Numbered from the stretch's first letter, positions 33,870-44,736 are shown. The stretch: DNA of 64,000 nucleotides from Isoetes taiwanensis (GCA_021234155.1 JAJEKV010000098.1:547084-611083); one strand, 5' to 3'. The notes: a model not told the origin generated them from the sequence alone. Made by a program: numbers and translations.

Positions 33870-34940
33870 AGAATCAGTTCCCTACATGAAGCGTACGCAA
33901 GTTGAGAAAAGAACTTACTTTCAATTCCCTTCCAGAGACAAGACAGTTGACAAATTTATGCATGAAGCCCATCACATACAACCCGCAAGACGTCAAGTCG
34001 GGCTGTTGAGGTACTTCGAGATGGTCAATCCCCTTCACATTGTTTCTCCTCACAAAATCCATGCCATTGGAGGTTTGACTCATTGATATAGTCAATATTT
34101 GTGTATGCAATCTGCACATGTAAAAACATTCATGTAAAATGGAAAAGAATAATTCTGAAAGAAAGAAGGTTGAAACATACCCTCTAATTGCCTTTTCGTT
34201 TGTCGGATAGCCTTTCAGGCTGTTTAAGATGTAAATTGATGGTGCATGGAGAATTTTATCATTACCTTCTGCGAAAGCAAATATGGCCAGCACAAAGTGC
34301 TCATTCTCAAGTACAGGTAGAAGAATATACTGCACTTTAGCCATAACTAGCCCTTTAGTTCCCTGTTTTACTATGTCTATAATAGATCTTGACGTGTCAA
34401 TTCTTCTCTTATTTTAGCCTCCTTGCGAAATAGTTATAAGATGGGTAAAAATAAATCTTACTTTTCCATTCAGGGCAAAGTATCAATACAGTTTAACAAG
34501 AGAATAAAACCTAACTTAATTACGTAATTACATACTCTATTTAAAGCAAAAGGCCAACCTTATTTTCTAAAACCCACTTTACCTTTTTTATCCCCTATCC
34601 CCGCACATTTAAACACTATCAAAACCACGCTTCTACCCCTCTCATAGCAACACCTAAGGCAAGACAGCTTAGCTGCAGCCTATTCTATCTCTAACCTCGG
34701 CAAGCTAACCTATTCTAGCCTACAAGGCAAAAGCACAAAGATATTACTCCCGCCATAGAGTTCCACAAGGCGACTAGTCATTTTTTGATTTGGTTGTACA
34801 CAAATCTTTCAACGCCAATATCCACCACTTTCATTGGAGGATCGGGGAGGATTTGTTCTTGAATGGCACAAAAGGAGTGTAGGAAGACAACTTCTTCGTC
34901 ACATCTCTACAATGAAGGATCAAAGTGTAAGTGTCAAATA
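33870..34940 (-). CDS. Ulp1-type (C48) cysteine protease domain, spliced
   Basis: The 34344-33874 frame reads ILLPVLENEHFVLAIF, SIYILNSLKGYP and LEVPQQPDLTSCGLYVMGFM. These are the His, Asp/Asn and Gln-Cys blocks of Ulp1/SENP-like peptidases, which cleave SUMO-type conjugates or are used by transposons. His16 and Cys120 are present; the central acid is Asn41, not Asp. A GT-AG intron of 69 bp (34180-34112) separates the Asn and Cys blocks. Upstream sequence (34900-34770) reads EEVVFLHSFCAIQEQILPDP and KVVDIGVERFVYNQIKK and may be the preceding exon. A further RLVELYGGSNIFVLLPCRLE-like frame follows with stops. Many plant MULE and CACTA elements carry such a gene. It may be partly decayed. Confidence 0.7.
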
Positions 34941-34969
34941 ATGCATGATCAATAGCATAAATATATTAA

Positions 34970-35615
34970 TACCTTGGACCAATCTTTGCTTCACCGATTT
35001 ATGCCTATAAAAAGAAGTATGAGTTATTAATCCCCACAAGAACATAGCTAGAAACCATTCAACTAGCATGTATGCTTTATTAATATGCTATAAGTGCATG
35101 TCTAGCAGTTTTATGCAACACACCTTTTAGCAGATGTTGCCTCCTTTCTATCTCGAGAATTTTTTAGTCTTTGGGGTAGCATCCTCCGCCTCCATAAACT
35201 TTTTGTGTGGCCTTGGCTACAAATCTCCAAGGCCCCTTCTACATCAAGACTCTTATCTTCATCCGCTATTGATTCAAATTACAACCTTGAATATAAGTTG
35301 TTGCAAAGTCGAGAGTACTAAGAAACACGCACCGCCATAGAATCTTCAATAGGTACTTGTTGAACTTCAGAGCAAAGATTAGGAAAATTTTTGTCATCAT
35401 TCTTGCAAGCTAATTCAAATGGGGCTTTGATCTTGAAAGTAACAACCTCAAGTTTAAAAATTATCACACGGTAAAAAAGATAATGAATGTGATCACTCAC
35501 CGATGGGCTCTTTCTCGCAATGAAGCCAACTCGGGTTTCCACATCCGGGATATCCGCTTGAGTTATGCTCTCACACGAATCACACATTTTCCCAATTAGT
35601 TTATCTAAAATACAA
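34970..35615 (-). CDS. Exons upstream of the Ulp1 domain
   Basis: Consecutive minus-strand blocks have good splice borders. Exon 35612-35501 follows TTTGTATTTTAG, encodes GKMCDSCESITQADIPD and more, and ends before GTGAGTG. The next encodes APFELACKNDDKNFPNLCSE and QQVPIEDSMA, ending before GTGCGTG. The next (about 35270-35125) encodes DKSLDVEGALEICSQGHTKS and a basic RRRMLPQRLKNSRDRK that could serve as a nuclear localisation signal. A small exon near 35008-34977 encodes HKSVKQRLVQ. The phases of the last two join correctly. I recognise no domain here, but the pattern supports a real multi-exon gene. Confidence 0.5.
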
Positions 35616-36545
35616 ATGGAGCTTATAGTCAAACTTATAATACAAGAACTTACCTAGTATGGTTTTTGTCATCTCCTCATGTTGTCCCGAACACGTTTAC
35701 GCCTTCTCATTGTGATCTGACGTTGCTTTTCGGAGATGACATGGATGTGGATGGACTCAAGAGACAAATGGCGTCATCTTTTAGTTGATTTTCAGCTCTT
35801 GAGACCTCTCGAAAATGATAACTTCAACCCTTTTCCAGCAAAGATACTCTTTACACCGCATTATGACAAGTGGCATGAACGTAAGTCATACGCATTTATC
35901 CTATATGTTGTTTACATTACCACTATGTAGCTTCGGGTTTCTTGATGCTACAAGATTCGCAATTGAGATAGTAAATGCAATAAGAAACAATGAGAAATGT
36001 AAATTAGAGATAATCATAACAATAATCAGTAAAACAGATGTAAACATACATAATCATAGCATTAAGCGTAAAACAGATGTAAGACAACTGTGAATCAAAT
36101 GCAATCAAAAGCAATGTAAGTAAATTTGAGAAATGCAAGAAATGTAAGGTAGATGTACCTAAAAAGAAGAAAGCAAAATATCATCCACAAATGTAAAGTG
36201 GAAACTTAGAAAGTACATTCATATGCATTATAATATGCATCCTAATGTTATATGTAAATGTAACAAGCAAATTCATAAGGTATTTATGACAGAAGATATG
36301 TACAAAATATGAAATGAATGTGTTCATGGGGTTACATCAAATTACACTGACCTTCAAATACATTTACTTTAAGGACAACAGAAGATAAATCCATGTAAAA
36401 GCTGAATGCCAATTTGGACTTTTACCTAACAAGCAACTAGATGTCTAGATAGTAATGAAAATCACACATGTTCAAATCAAAGCAGTTGCTACAGCAGAAT
36501 AGTAAAACAAATGTAATTAGTGAAGATAACATAATTAAAAATACC

Positions 36546-36854
36546 TTATTGAGTAGAGAGTTCCATGATTTGACGCAGATCTTCAGGCCATAAACACTCA
36601 TGTATATACTGGTTTGTTGTGGAAACCTTGTATGATAGACAAAATAGACAGTAGGGATGTCCACAACATGGTAAAACCAGCAGTATAGAGTCGAGGCACT
36701 CATTGCAATTGCTACATGTATTCACATGGCCAGACGTTAATGCCCTTGATTCTGATGCAAGTAGAGGAGTAGGATGCAAGGAAATTACATCAGATTTTTC
36801 TACATATAATATCATTTCCTTTATTCTACTCTCACTAGCATCATTTGCCTCCAA
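36546..36854 (-). CDS. RING-like zinc-finger exon
   Basis: CSNCNECLDSILLVLPCCGH followed by PYCLFCLSYK has the C-x2-C ... C-G-H-x2-C-x2-C arrangement of a RING finger (E3 ubiquitin or SUMO ligase type). The last zinc pair is not clear: the expected second CxxC reads CLWPED. It lies directly downstream of a coiled-coil segment, the usual order in coiled-coil/RING proteins, and upstream of the Ulp1 exons on the same strand. The exon ends at a stop (IMELSTQ) or splices out before it. Confidence 0.5.
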   Translation of the reverse strand: MEANDASESRIKEMILYVEKSDVISLHPTPLLASESRALTSGHVNTCSNCNECLDSILLVLPCCGHPYCLFCLSYKVSTTNQYIHECLWPEDLRQIMELSTQ

Positions 36855-37255
36855 ATCCCCTCGCTGATTTCTTGGATGGCGACCTCTAATGCATGCAATT
36901 CATTTGTCAAACTCTCAATTGGCATCTTTAAGCCATTCATTTCTTCAATGAAACTAGATTTTTCCTCTTCAAAGTGGGAGGCCAAGGCCATTTGCAAATC
37001 AGTTGGTCTTTTGTCACGAGCGAAAGTCATCGGTTTGTTTAACCGAAAGGCCGTCAGGCATCCTTGCTTTGCACAAGCCTATTCAAGGTATTTTCTCTCA
37101 CCTTCTAACTTGCATAAATCAGATTCTAATGTTTTGCTTTTCTCTTTCATATCCTTCATTTTGCTCATCAAGGTAGCAGCATCCATTGATCTTCTTTCAA
37201 TCAACTTCTTCATTGCATCTATCTCACGCCCCCAAATCCGAATTGTACCTTAGTT
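36821..37255 (-). CDS. Coiled-coil segment of the same gene
   Basis: Minus-strand frames give IDAMKKLIERRSMDAATLMS, KMKDMKEKSKTLESDLCKLE and, after a TAG near 37080, LASHFEEEKSSFIEEMNGLK and LTNELHALEVAIQEI. Heptad-like spacing of Leu, Met and Ile with charged positions points to a coiled coil. It could mediate dimerisation. The TAG may be avoided by splicing or may be a decay mutation. Confidence 0.45.
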
Positions 37256-37258
37256 GTT

Positions 37259-37762
37259 TTACATTGATGATCTCAAGGTAACAACATCGGTCCAAATCGA
37301 ATCCTTTTTTGTTCTTTCTTTGCATGTACAATTGGCACTCTCTTTCACCTCTTCCCAATCAATTTTTGATGCCTTTATAGTGGAGTGCATAAGCTCGAGC
37401 AAAGTATAGAGGAATGTGATGGTTTGCAATGTCTTTCCCGCTAAAACATGCTCATAGATTGAATAAAAATCCTGCATCCAAATTGGCTTGATCCTGTTGT
37501 CTTGGTAACCTCTCACTGCTGGTGCTTCAGAACCCCAGACTTCTTGGACCACTTGCAAAAGCCCTGGGTAAATAGTATCAAAGTTATTGGTTCTAAGCTG
37601 CTTAATGCTAACCTTATCAAACTCGGGCTGCAATGGAGGTCTTTTACGCCACAAATAGTCTTCGGGTTTCCTCATTGCCGGCTTAGGAGACCTCGCCATG
37701 GGCTTCAAGGGCTTATTTCTTGGTGATTTCCGTGGGGACGTCCTTGTTGCTGGCTTCGTCAT
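37259..37762 (-). CDS. Putative first exon: basic N-terminus of the Ulp1/RING gene
   Basis: The 167-residue frame begins MTKPATRTSPRKSPRNKPLK, a Ser/Pro/Lys/Arg-rich DNA-binding or nuclear-localisation-like tail. It continues into a folded-looking region (PGLLQVVQEVWGSEAPAVRG, MQDFYSIYEHVLAGKTLQTI) that I do not recognise. The upstream 37770-37920 sequence is GC-richer than its surroundings, as at many plant promoters. It is the 5'-most piece of the minus-strand series ending in the protease, so I infer one gene, although a single spliced mRNA is not proven. Confidence 0.5.
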   Translation of the reverse strand: MTKPATRTSPRKSPRNKPLKPMARSPKPAMRKPEDYLWRKRPPLQPEFDKVSIKQLRTNNFDTIYPGLLQVVQEVWGSEAPAVRGYQDNRIKPIWMQDFYSIYEHVLAGKTLQTITFLYTLLELMHSTIKASKIDWEEVKESANCTCKERTKKDSIWTDVVTLRSSM

Positions 37763-38283
37763 GATGCTCCTCCGAAAAGCTTCAAAAATGGCCTGGGGTT
37801 TTGCTCTATCTGGCTATGGCAAGGAAGGTACAGTAGTTTTGGGGATAGAGATGTGCCTGTTTGGCTATGGCGAAGTACAAAGTCTTGGGGAATGAGCGGG
37901 AGGAGCTAAACCTCGGCGAGGGATTTTCCCACGTTCAATTTTGAAACCCACCAAACCAATTAAGACATTCTAAAATTAATGATAATATAATAAAATATGG
38001 TAGTAGGGATATTGTTTAATTTTGCATTTGTAAATGTATAAAAGTGTCCCTTCTACCCACTAAGTTCATTGAAGCGTGAGCCCCCCTAAAACTTACAATA
38101 CATGTACAAAATTAACACTATTAAATTACATTACCTCAAATCTTATAGTATTTTGCAAACCTCAATATACGTTATACAAAAACTTGTACGGGGCATACCC
38201 ACAAGCGAGGATCGCTATGTACGGTCCAGATCTTGGAATAAAGGGCAAATATGCCCATCCGACAGCTCTCGTTGCCCGAAGTA

Positions 38284-38405
38284 ACCCCCCATGTGAATAT
38301 GCACCCAAACCAAAGGGGGTTTAAGGGGGATTTTAATTTAAATGTGTTAGATGCAATGGTCTGTGTTTATAATGTTAATGGTAGTTGTGAGTTGGTTATT
38401 TATAT
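38284..38405 (-). repeat. Solo arm of the foldback element family (inverted)
   Basis: ACCCCCCATGTGAATATGCA through TTTAAGGGGGATTTTAATTT and GTTGTGAGTTGG matches the right arm at 26711-26850. It lacks the terminal GGGCCC, so it is truncated. Confidence 0.75.
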
Positions 38406-39343
38406 AACAAAATCCACAATAAAGATTTGTTTAAATCTATCACTTGGACAAGTTATAAAAGCAATCACCTTCAACAACAATAAAAAACAATGTTACTGTG
38501 GTTGAAAGATAAAAGAAGAGAACAAAAACGCCAGCATGTCACAAAAGCCACAACTATTATATTTAAGATCACATCGTTTGGATTTTTTTTTTTCTGAATC
38601 ACCATCTTTTGTTCCAATAAGAGAGGTGTGGACCTTACTGCTTATAACAGACCATGGACAATGTCGTGTGACTCTACATGTCCATTTAAATTTTTAACGG
38701 TTTGTTTGTAGCTTTAATGCAAAGCCATTTGACAGACTTGCTATTTGACCAATGCCATCATCAATTACCAGCATTAAGAGCACTACAGTATATAATGTAA
38801 AAGCAGCTGCCACAAATCCACTGTTAAAAATGCAAAAAAATGAATGCCTTATCATGTCCAGGGCATCCAGCCTAACAGAATAAATGTTCACATCAACCTG
38901 TCTTATGCTAGGCATCATATCAACATGAAGACAAGAATTCTTTTTGTTTGTTTTGGAGCTATCATTCAGACAAAAAATTCTCGGCCGGTGCCTTTATACC
39001 TGCTCTTAGAAGTGTTTAGTCAGCTCTTAAAATAGTTGGATCAAGTGGATCACTACCTTTTGCGGTTGTAAGAAGGCCATACTTTTACAGTGAAGCATGA
39101 TCATGAGAAAAGGTTCCATTTTTTATACGATTTGCTCAGGCATATAGACATTCCAAACTGTGCATTTCTTGACAGAAATGTTATTATTCTCAAGGTTGGT
39201 GAATTACTATCCTTGTATGCAACAATCCACCAAAGATTCTGACTAATCCTCGCAATATAATATTATGTGTGCATGCTACCAAAATTCTCTGCACATATGC
39301 CGTAGTACAATCTTTCACAAATCCACAGCATTGACATTTGGCC
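38406..39343. other. No recognisable gene
   Basis: Short open frames only, no motif seen on either strand. Confidence 0.4.
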
Positions 39344-39549
39344 TCTTCTTCTTCTTCTTCTTCTTCTTCTTCTTCTTCTTCTTCTTCTTCTTCTTCTTCT
39401 TCTTCTTCTTCTTCTTCTTCTTCTTCTTCTTCTTCTTCTTCTTCTTCTTCTTCTTCTTCTTCTTCTTCTTCTTCTTCTTCTTCTTCTTCTTCTTCTTCTT
39501 CTTCTTCTTCTTCTTCTTCTTCTTCTTCTTCTTCTTCTTCTTCTTCTTC
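39344..39549. repeat. (TTC)n microsatellite, ~68 units
   Basis: About 206 bases of perfect TTC/GAA. Long poly-Glu, Lys, Phe and Ser frames here are artefacts. Long GAA tracts can form triplex DNA and silence neighbouring genes. Confidence 0.97.
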
Positions 39550-40702
39550 CATAATTGTCGACAACCCTCCTCTGCTATAATTGCGCTAAGTATTACACCT
39601 GAATCTGATCCCGCCCTTTCCAAAGACATGAGCTTTTCCATCATAAACAGATCATTTCCTCCGTAAGTTGTCCACAGCCTATATGCATTTGCAACTCAAT
39701 GAAAAAGTTGCATGCCCGCAACATGTATGCTCTTCTTTTCAAGTCTATTAACGAACAACTAAACAACTGCACAATAAGGCATGATTGGGCAAGAGAAGAC
39801 TAAAAAACTAGCCTTGTGCTAGTGCCTCCTACAAATCATCTGTACTCATGGTCAAACACGCAAAAGGGGTCCAAGCAAGTCTGCTGCCTCTTAGACAGGC
39901 TTTACGTTGCAAATCCTAATGCTCTCTTTCTGGACCAATTTTATGTGGAAGCTGATGTGGGGTTTATCCAGTCGAATCATATCCCCCAATACTTGTTCAT
40001 GGGACCATGCCAACAAGCTACTAGAGGTGCAAGCACCCCATTCAAATTCAATATATCCTACTTCTCCAAAAGTGAATTCTGCACTGCGTTCAGAGTTTTT
40101 TTTTAGCACACTTCCCGGCACAGCTAGAACTTCCCAGTATGATAAGATGGCAAAATAAACTTAAAGCTATGCAGGATTGGATAAAGGAATGGGGCAGAAA
40201 GAAAACTGCTGAGTTTAGAAGTCGGAAAGCAGATCTAAGCAGTAGGATCAACAGTAAAAATTTCAACAGGCGATAATGTGGATACATTCAATCAGATCAA
40301 AATGAGGCATACTTTCCCTAATGCACAGAATCAAAAGCAATCTTTGTAAAAAATGGGCTAGGCAATAGCATACCTGTTTGCTCTGCTTCGCCTCTTCTAG
40401 TTTCTGCAAGCTCAAAGCTTCAAATTGAAGCATGAAAGAGCTTAGCATCAGCATGACTCAATGCGGAGATTAGAACGAAGGGCCGAAAAGAATAAGGTCG
40501 AAGTAAAGGAGAGGTTGAGGTCGAGGTGCTACACTTATTTAGGGTTTGCCGGTTAGACGGTTTTGGAGCAGCTGCCCAGCAACAGGGGCAATTGAGAGTT
40601 TACAGGCTATTGGGAGTTTGGAGCAGTTTTTGGGATGTTCTTGGTATATACCGACATATACCAGGAATATGCCAAAAACCCATGTAAACAAGGGATTGCC
40701 CC
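39550..40702. other. No recognisable gene
   Basis: Open frames at 39816-40158 on both strands show no motif I can place. Nothing else is supported. Confidence 0.4.
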
Positions 40703-41002
40703 CTAGGGGCAACCCAAAAAATGAGTAAGCCCTAATACCGATGAGCGGAAATCAGGGCATTTCTTCGTAATAAGATCAACAGGATATAGTTCTCCACGCG
40801 CCCAAATATCAATGTTCATTGCTCCTGAACTACAGAGAGCATCCTCATCAATGTCCTCCGTTTGATTAAATCTATTCTTGTAAGGCAAGCAATTCTTAGG
40901 CACGTCCACTTAAAATTGTCCAATTTTGCTCTGAAAAATAAGAAAATAGTGAGAAAAAGTGTGAAATCTCCTCCATTTGCATGAGCTTCTTACCTCAACC
41001 AT
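40703..41002 (-). CDS. Possible small two-exon gene or pseudogene, unrecognised
   Basis: ATG at 41002-41000 starts MVE and is followed by a GTAAGAAGC donor. About 60 bp later TTATTTTTCAG precedes AGCAAAATTGG. The second exon would encode SKIGQF, a TAA, then VDVPKNCLPYKNRFNQTED, DALCSSGAMNIDIWARGELY and PVDLITKKCPDF before a stop. The single TAA in an otherwise clean frame means either a slightly different acceptor or a disabling mutation. The protein-like composition suggests a genuine relic or a small gene. I do not recognise the family. Confidence 0.4.
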
Positions 41003-41210
41003 GGTTCTCTAATATTCTCACTGCCAACAGTTCCGGCGACCAAATTGATGTGATTCTTTGCCGAAATCAGAGGGAAAACAGAGTCTTGTTATCGGATACA
41101 TCAAATCAAATTTGCACATAATCAAGTGATTCGATAAGGGGCAAGAGTGGGGATTGATTAATGTATATGCGCGTAATTGACCACATCAGAGAGGCGCATT
41201 ATGGGCTTCT

Positions 41211-41477
41211 TTGCGTTCCAAATTACTGAGGTTAGGCTCCCCTGTTGCATGGATCATGGTGGGTGATTTTAACATGGTCGAGCTTGAGCAAGACAGATGT
41301 GGCAGAGGTGCAGAGATAGTGCAGGGCTTTGAACGGGAGCAATGGCACCGCTTAATGCAAGATTGTGGCTTCATAGAAGTTGAGGGTCCCTCAAGTTTTA
41401 CTTGGTGTGATGGCTGGTCACTTCTTTCTCTCGGCACAGGGGCATGGCAGATATTGTTGACGCTCTTGCTGCTGTGA
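41211..41477 (+). pseudogene. LINE endonuclease remnant (internal deletion)
   Basis: AWIMVGDFNMVELEQDRCGR and EGPSSFTWCDG are the GDFN and FTW blocks of the apurinic-like endonuclease that nicks the target. The following catalytic SDH block is missing: after FTWCDG the frame shifts and goes directly into the pre-RT linker. The 88-residue piece overlaps the RT frame in another phase, so a deletion with a frameshift joined them. Confidence 0.82.
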
Positions 41478-42790
41478 AGTCTTTTGCTAAAGGTTGGGGT
41501 CATGAACGGGCGTCTGCTAACCAGAGCCTTTTGCTAGCTCTTTATCAACAACTTGAGGCATGCAGGTCTGTTGCCCCATCAGATGCTCAGGTGGAGAAGC
41601 AAATTTTGTGTAGCATTCGGAAGATGAAATCTAAACAGGTGCAATCTGCTCGCATTAAAGCTGGGTTGCAATGGTTTAAGGAGGGAGACCGGTGCACAGG
41701 TTTTTTCTTCAGAGCTTCCAAAACAAGAAAGCTTGCTGCATCTCTTCAGTCTCTGCATATTCAGAATGGGCTTGTTATTTCACATCCAGTTGAGCTTAGA
41801 GGCTTTTTGCTCAATCACTTTTTAGCTTTCTTCACTGCTCGGCATCTTCCCTTTCAGTCGGATTTTCAAGCGGCTTTGCTTGCTAAGGTTCATCCTATAG
41901 TCACCAATGAGCAAAGGGCCACTTTAGAGGCTGAGATCAGCCAAAATGATTTAGCTGAGGCCACATTTTCTCTCAAGAGGGGCAAGTGTCCGGGTCTTGA
42001 TGGTATTTCGGTGGAATTTTTTCAGGAGTATTGGGATTGGCTTAGTGCAGATGTGTATGATGCTTTCAGGGATTTTAAACGACAGAGGCACCTGAACAAA
42101 ATCCTCAACTCTGGTTGCATCTCCCTTATTCCAAAATGTAAGGATCCCTCTTCCATTTCAGATTGGTGCCCCATTACCTTGTTGTCCTTAGTGTACAAGA
42201 TCTTTGCTAAAGCTTTTGTTCAGAGGCTTTGTGGCGTGCTTATTGAGTCCATCTCTTCCACAAAGTCAGGTTTCTTGCCTCGCCGGTGTATCTTGAATCA
42301 TGTGACAGCAGCATATGAGGGTCTCTATTGGGCTAGAATGCATGGTTACCCCATTGTATACTTGAAGCTGGATTTTGCAAAAGCATACGACAGTGTTGAC
42401 TGGAGTTTCTTGAAGCAGTGCCTTTTATGTCTTGATTTTGGTGCCCAGTTCGCAACTAACGTTATGAAACTTCATTATTCTGCTCGTTCTTTAGTTCTTT
42501 TTCAAGGAGAACCATCGACGTTTGTTCAGGTGGGACGTGGCATTCACCAGGGCTGTCCTTTGGCACCACTGCTTTTTACAATTATGGCGGAGATTCTTTC
42601 TCAGGTATTCTCTCTTGCAGTGCAAGAAGGCATCTTGCATGGTCTTCCCATGAATAATGGGTCACAAGAGATTTGTAATCAGTACGCAGATGACACTTTC
42701 TTATTCTTAATGGCTGATGAGCAGAATTTGCAGAATGTCATTTCCTTGTTGGACATTTTCTCTTTGGCTTCTGGTATCTTCGTGGGATGA
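41444..42790 (+). pseudogene. LINE reverse transcriptase, long open frame
   Basis: The 448-residue frame has pre-RT sequence ending GLQWFKEGDRCTGFFFRASK. The RT blocks follow: GKCPGLDGISVEFFQEYW, LISLIPK-like CISLIPKCKDPSSISDWCPI, KSGFLPRRCILNHV, LKLDFAKAYDSVDW (catalytic Asp310), GRGIHQGCPLAPLLFTIM and QYADDTFLF (YADD at residues 414-417, bases 42683-42694). All catalytic acids are present. The first Met is probably not the original start, because the ORF is cut upstream. It stops at SGIFVG by a frameshift, after which homology continues in other frames. Confidence 0.9.
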
Positions 42791-43714
42791 CAAAAGTGTA
42801 CTGCCTTGTGGGCCCTAGACTCTCCAGGTCTTGTCTTACGTGGTTGCATTTCCATGGAAGATTCTTCCTCATGGGAAGGCAACTAGGTTTCCGGGCATTC
42901 GGTTGGTATACACCTCTCATCCGGAGATCGTGGGATGTCATTATTAAGGGGTTGGAAAGGCATTTGTTCCGGTGGTCCATGCCTAAGTTATCCATGGCTG
43001 GTCGCGGTAAGCGTGGCAAAAGCGGGAGTTGAAAGTGGTACACATGTCTATATGGCATCCATCTTTTTGGCACCACGCACAAAGATGCAGCTCATTGTTC
43101 GTATTGTCAGGAACTTCATCTGGGGTGGCACTGAAGAAGGAGCTGATGTTAAAATTAGTTAGGCGGGTGCATTATGCCTAAACTTTGTGGGAACGGGGAT
43201 GATTCACTTTCTTCTCGAACAGCGTGCTGATTTCTAAGTTCATATGGCGATTCTAAATAATGTTGATAATTCTTGGTGCGTGTCTCATTCACCAGTCTTT
43301 TACGGATGTGCATTTCCTCGGCTCTCCATCCATTAAGGCACTCCTCCCATGGGCATTATTCTATCCACTTTCTCCATATCCTAATGCATCTCCTTTCACG
43401 AAGGGGTTGCTAGGCCGCTTGGGAGATCGTGGCGCACTTTGTTTCAGTTCCATCCAATGGCCCACCTGCATCCTGACCGATTCTTTGGTGGATCCCTTTG
43501 GGTGACGGCGCGGGCAGTATTGTCCCATGGTCTCTTTGTCCATCCATTGACGTTAACGTCGCTTGGCGGCAGTGTGTGCTCCGCAGATTCCGCATGGTAT
43601 AATGAGACAAGATTGTTGACGTGGAATGAGTTCAAATTGAAGTTCCTCCTCCTTCGTTGGGACCGTGGCATTTAGGAAAAAGTAGCTGCTATACTTCCTC
43701 CACACCCACAAGAC
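42791..43714 (+). pseudogene. LINE thumb/connector region, frameshifted
   Basis: Pieces such as MQLIVRIVRNFIWGGTEEG (43085-43140) match the RNFLWGG block between the RT and the zinc region of plant L1 elements. Several frameshifts separate it from both neighbours. Nothing here would be translated as one protein. Confidence 0.65.
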
Positions 43715-44340
43715 GTGGCTCCCCATCTCTGGGTGGTTCATGGCAATGTTAAGGAGGAGCACCTGGTGCACTCGATGTATGTGGTCCTGCTTCATCCTGA
43801 AGTATTGCCTCCATCGCCAAAGTGGCCTTTAGTTATCCCTGAGCCTCATCGTAAAGCAGTTTGGCAATGGGTGTGGGATAAATTGCTCCATCCTAAGCTA
43901 TCTATTTTATGGTGGCAGATCACTCATAGATGCGTGCGGATAAACATGTTGTTCATCGATTTTGTCCAGAAGTCTCTGTGATCTGCCCTCTTTGCATGCA
44001 GAGGGATGAGACAATTGAGCACTGCTTTTTCTTATGTCACCATGTTCGACTTGCTTGGCAGTGGCTTTTGAGTCTTTTCCGTTGTGACTTGAATAGTCAG
44101 CAGGTCCTATTGTCAGTCTATCCTAGTTCTTGGGACAAGTTGGCAAAGAGGGCCTTCCACTTAGCATCTGCTTGGATCATCTGGTCCATCTGGAAGAGAC
44201 GAAATCTCCTCATTTTCAAGGGACATGTCTTTTCAGATGCGCAAGTGCTTAGCGATGCTCGTAGTCGCATTGTGAAGGCGTACAAGTGTTCATCCTTAAA
44301 GGATGACGTCAAGAGCTTCATTTGGAAGCAATATCTTTAG
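43715..44340 (+). pseudogene. LINE C-terminal zinc-binding domain (zf-RVT)
   Basis: WDKLLHPKLSILWWQITHRC, then CPLCMQRDETIEHCFFLC and ASAWIIWSIWKRRNLLIFKG, show the C-x2-C-x8-H-x4-C zinc region that closes plant L1 ORF2 proteins. Two frames overlap near 43950, so one frameshift lies inside. The stop at 44338-44340 is followed by about 190 bp of 3' untranslated sequence. Confidence 0.85.
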
Positions 44341-44539
44341 ATTCAGACCTACTCATAGCTAAGAGTTGTGCTCGTGGTGATATGTATTCTCTGCTTCTCT
44401 ATGTTATGTATGTGGTGGGTAGTGTTGCTCTAGTGGACATCTTCTCCACTGGGTTTTGAGTCCCCCATGTACTCTTTGTATTCTTCCACGTTCACATAAA
44501 AATATATATCAGTATATATATATAATTATTAGGAGTGGC

Positions 44540-44736
44540 TTCTAGAAGGTTCCATTATATCTATACCGCCAGATCCCGGCCGTCCATTCGCTCCCACGCG
44601 ATCTCGGCCGTCGGATCTGGTGGCTTCCAGAAGGTTCTTGGCGGAGATATGGTAGCTTCCAGAATGTCTTGAAAATTCTAGAAGATGGCAAGAAATTGTA
44701 GAACATTCTTGAATGTTCTGAATGCTGGTATATATA
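44540..44736 (+). promoter_or_regulatory. Cluster of heat-shock elements with TATA box
   Basis: Heat-shock factor sites (alternating GAA and TTC every 5 bp) occur at 44540-44552 (TTCTAGAAGGTTC), 44625-44637 (TTCCAGAAGGTTC), 44657-44668 (TTCCAGAATGTC), 44676-44683 (TTCTAGAA) and 44701-44718 (GAACATTCTTGAATGTTC, four perfect units). TATATATA follows at 44729-44736, 11 bp after the last element. This arrangement is that of a strong heat-inducible promoter reading to the right. Chance occurrence of two triple units, one four-unit element and a TATA box in 200 bp is very unlikely. It could belong to a host gene or to the LTR of a heat-responsive retroelement. Confidence 0.8.

Larger units (their letters stand above)
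41186..44530 (+). mobile_element. L1-type LINE, 5'-truncated
   Basis: Endonuclease remnant, reverse transcriptase and C-terminal zinc-binding region occur in L1 order on the plus strand. It starts inside the endonuclease domain, as usual for incomplete reverse transcription. The 3' end lies in an A/T-rich tail at about 44500-44530, just before the heat-shock-element cluster. Confidence 0.88.

Noticed and set aside
39190-39666. Long poly-Glu, poly-Lys, poly-Phe and poly-Ser frames
   Set aside because: All are frames through the (TTC)n tract.
43260-43800. Several 60-80 residue frames on both strands between LINE domains
   Set aside because: They are shadow frames in frameshifted LINE connector DNA.
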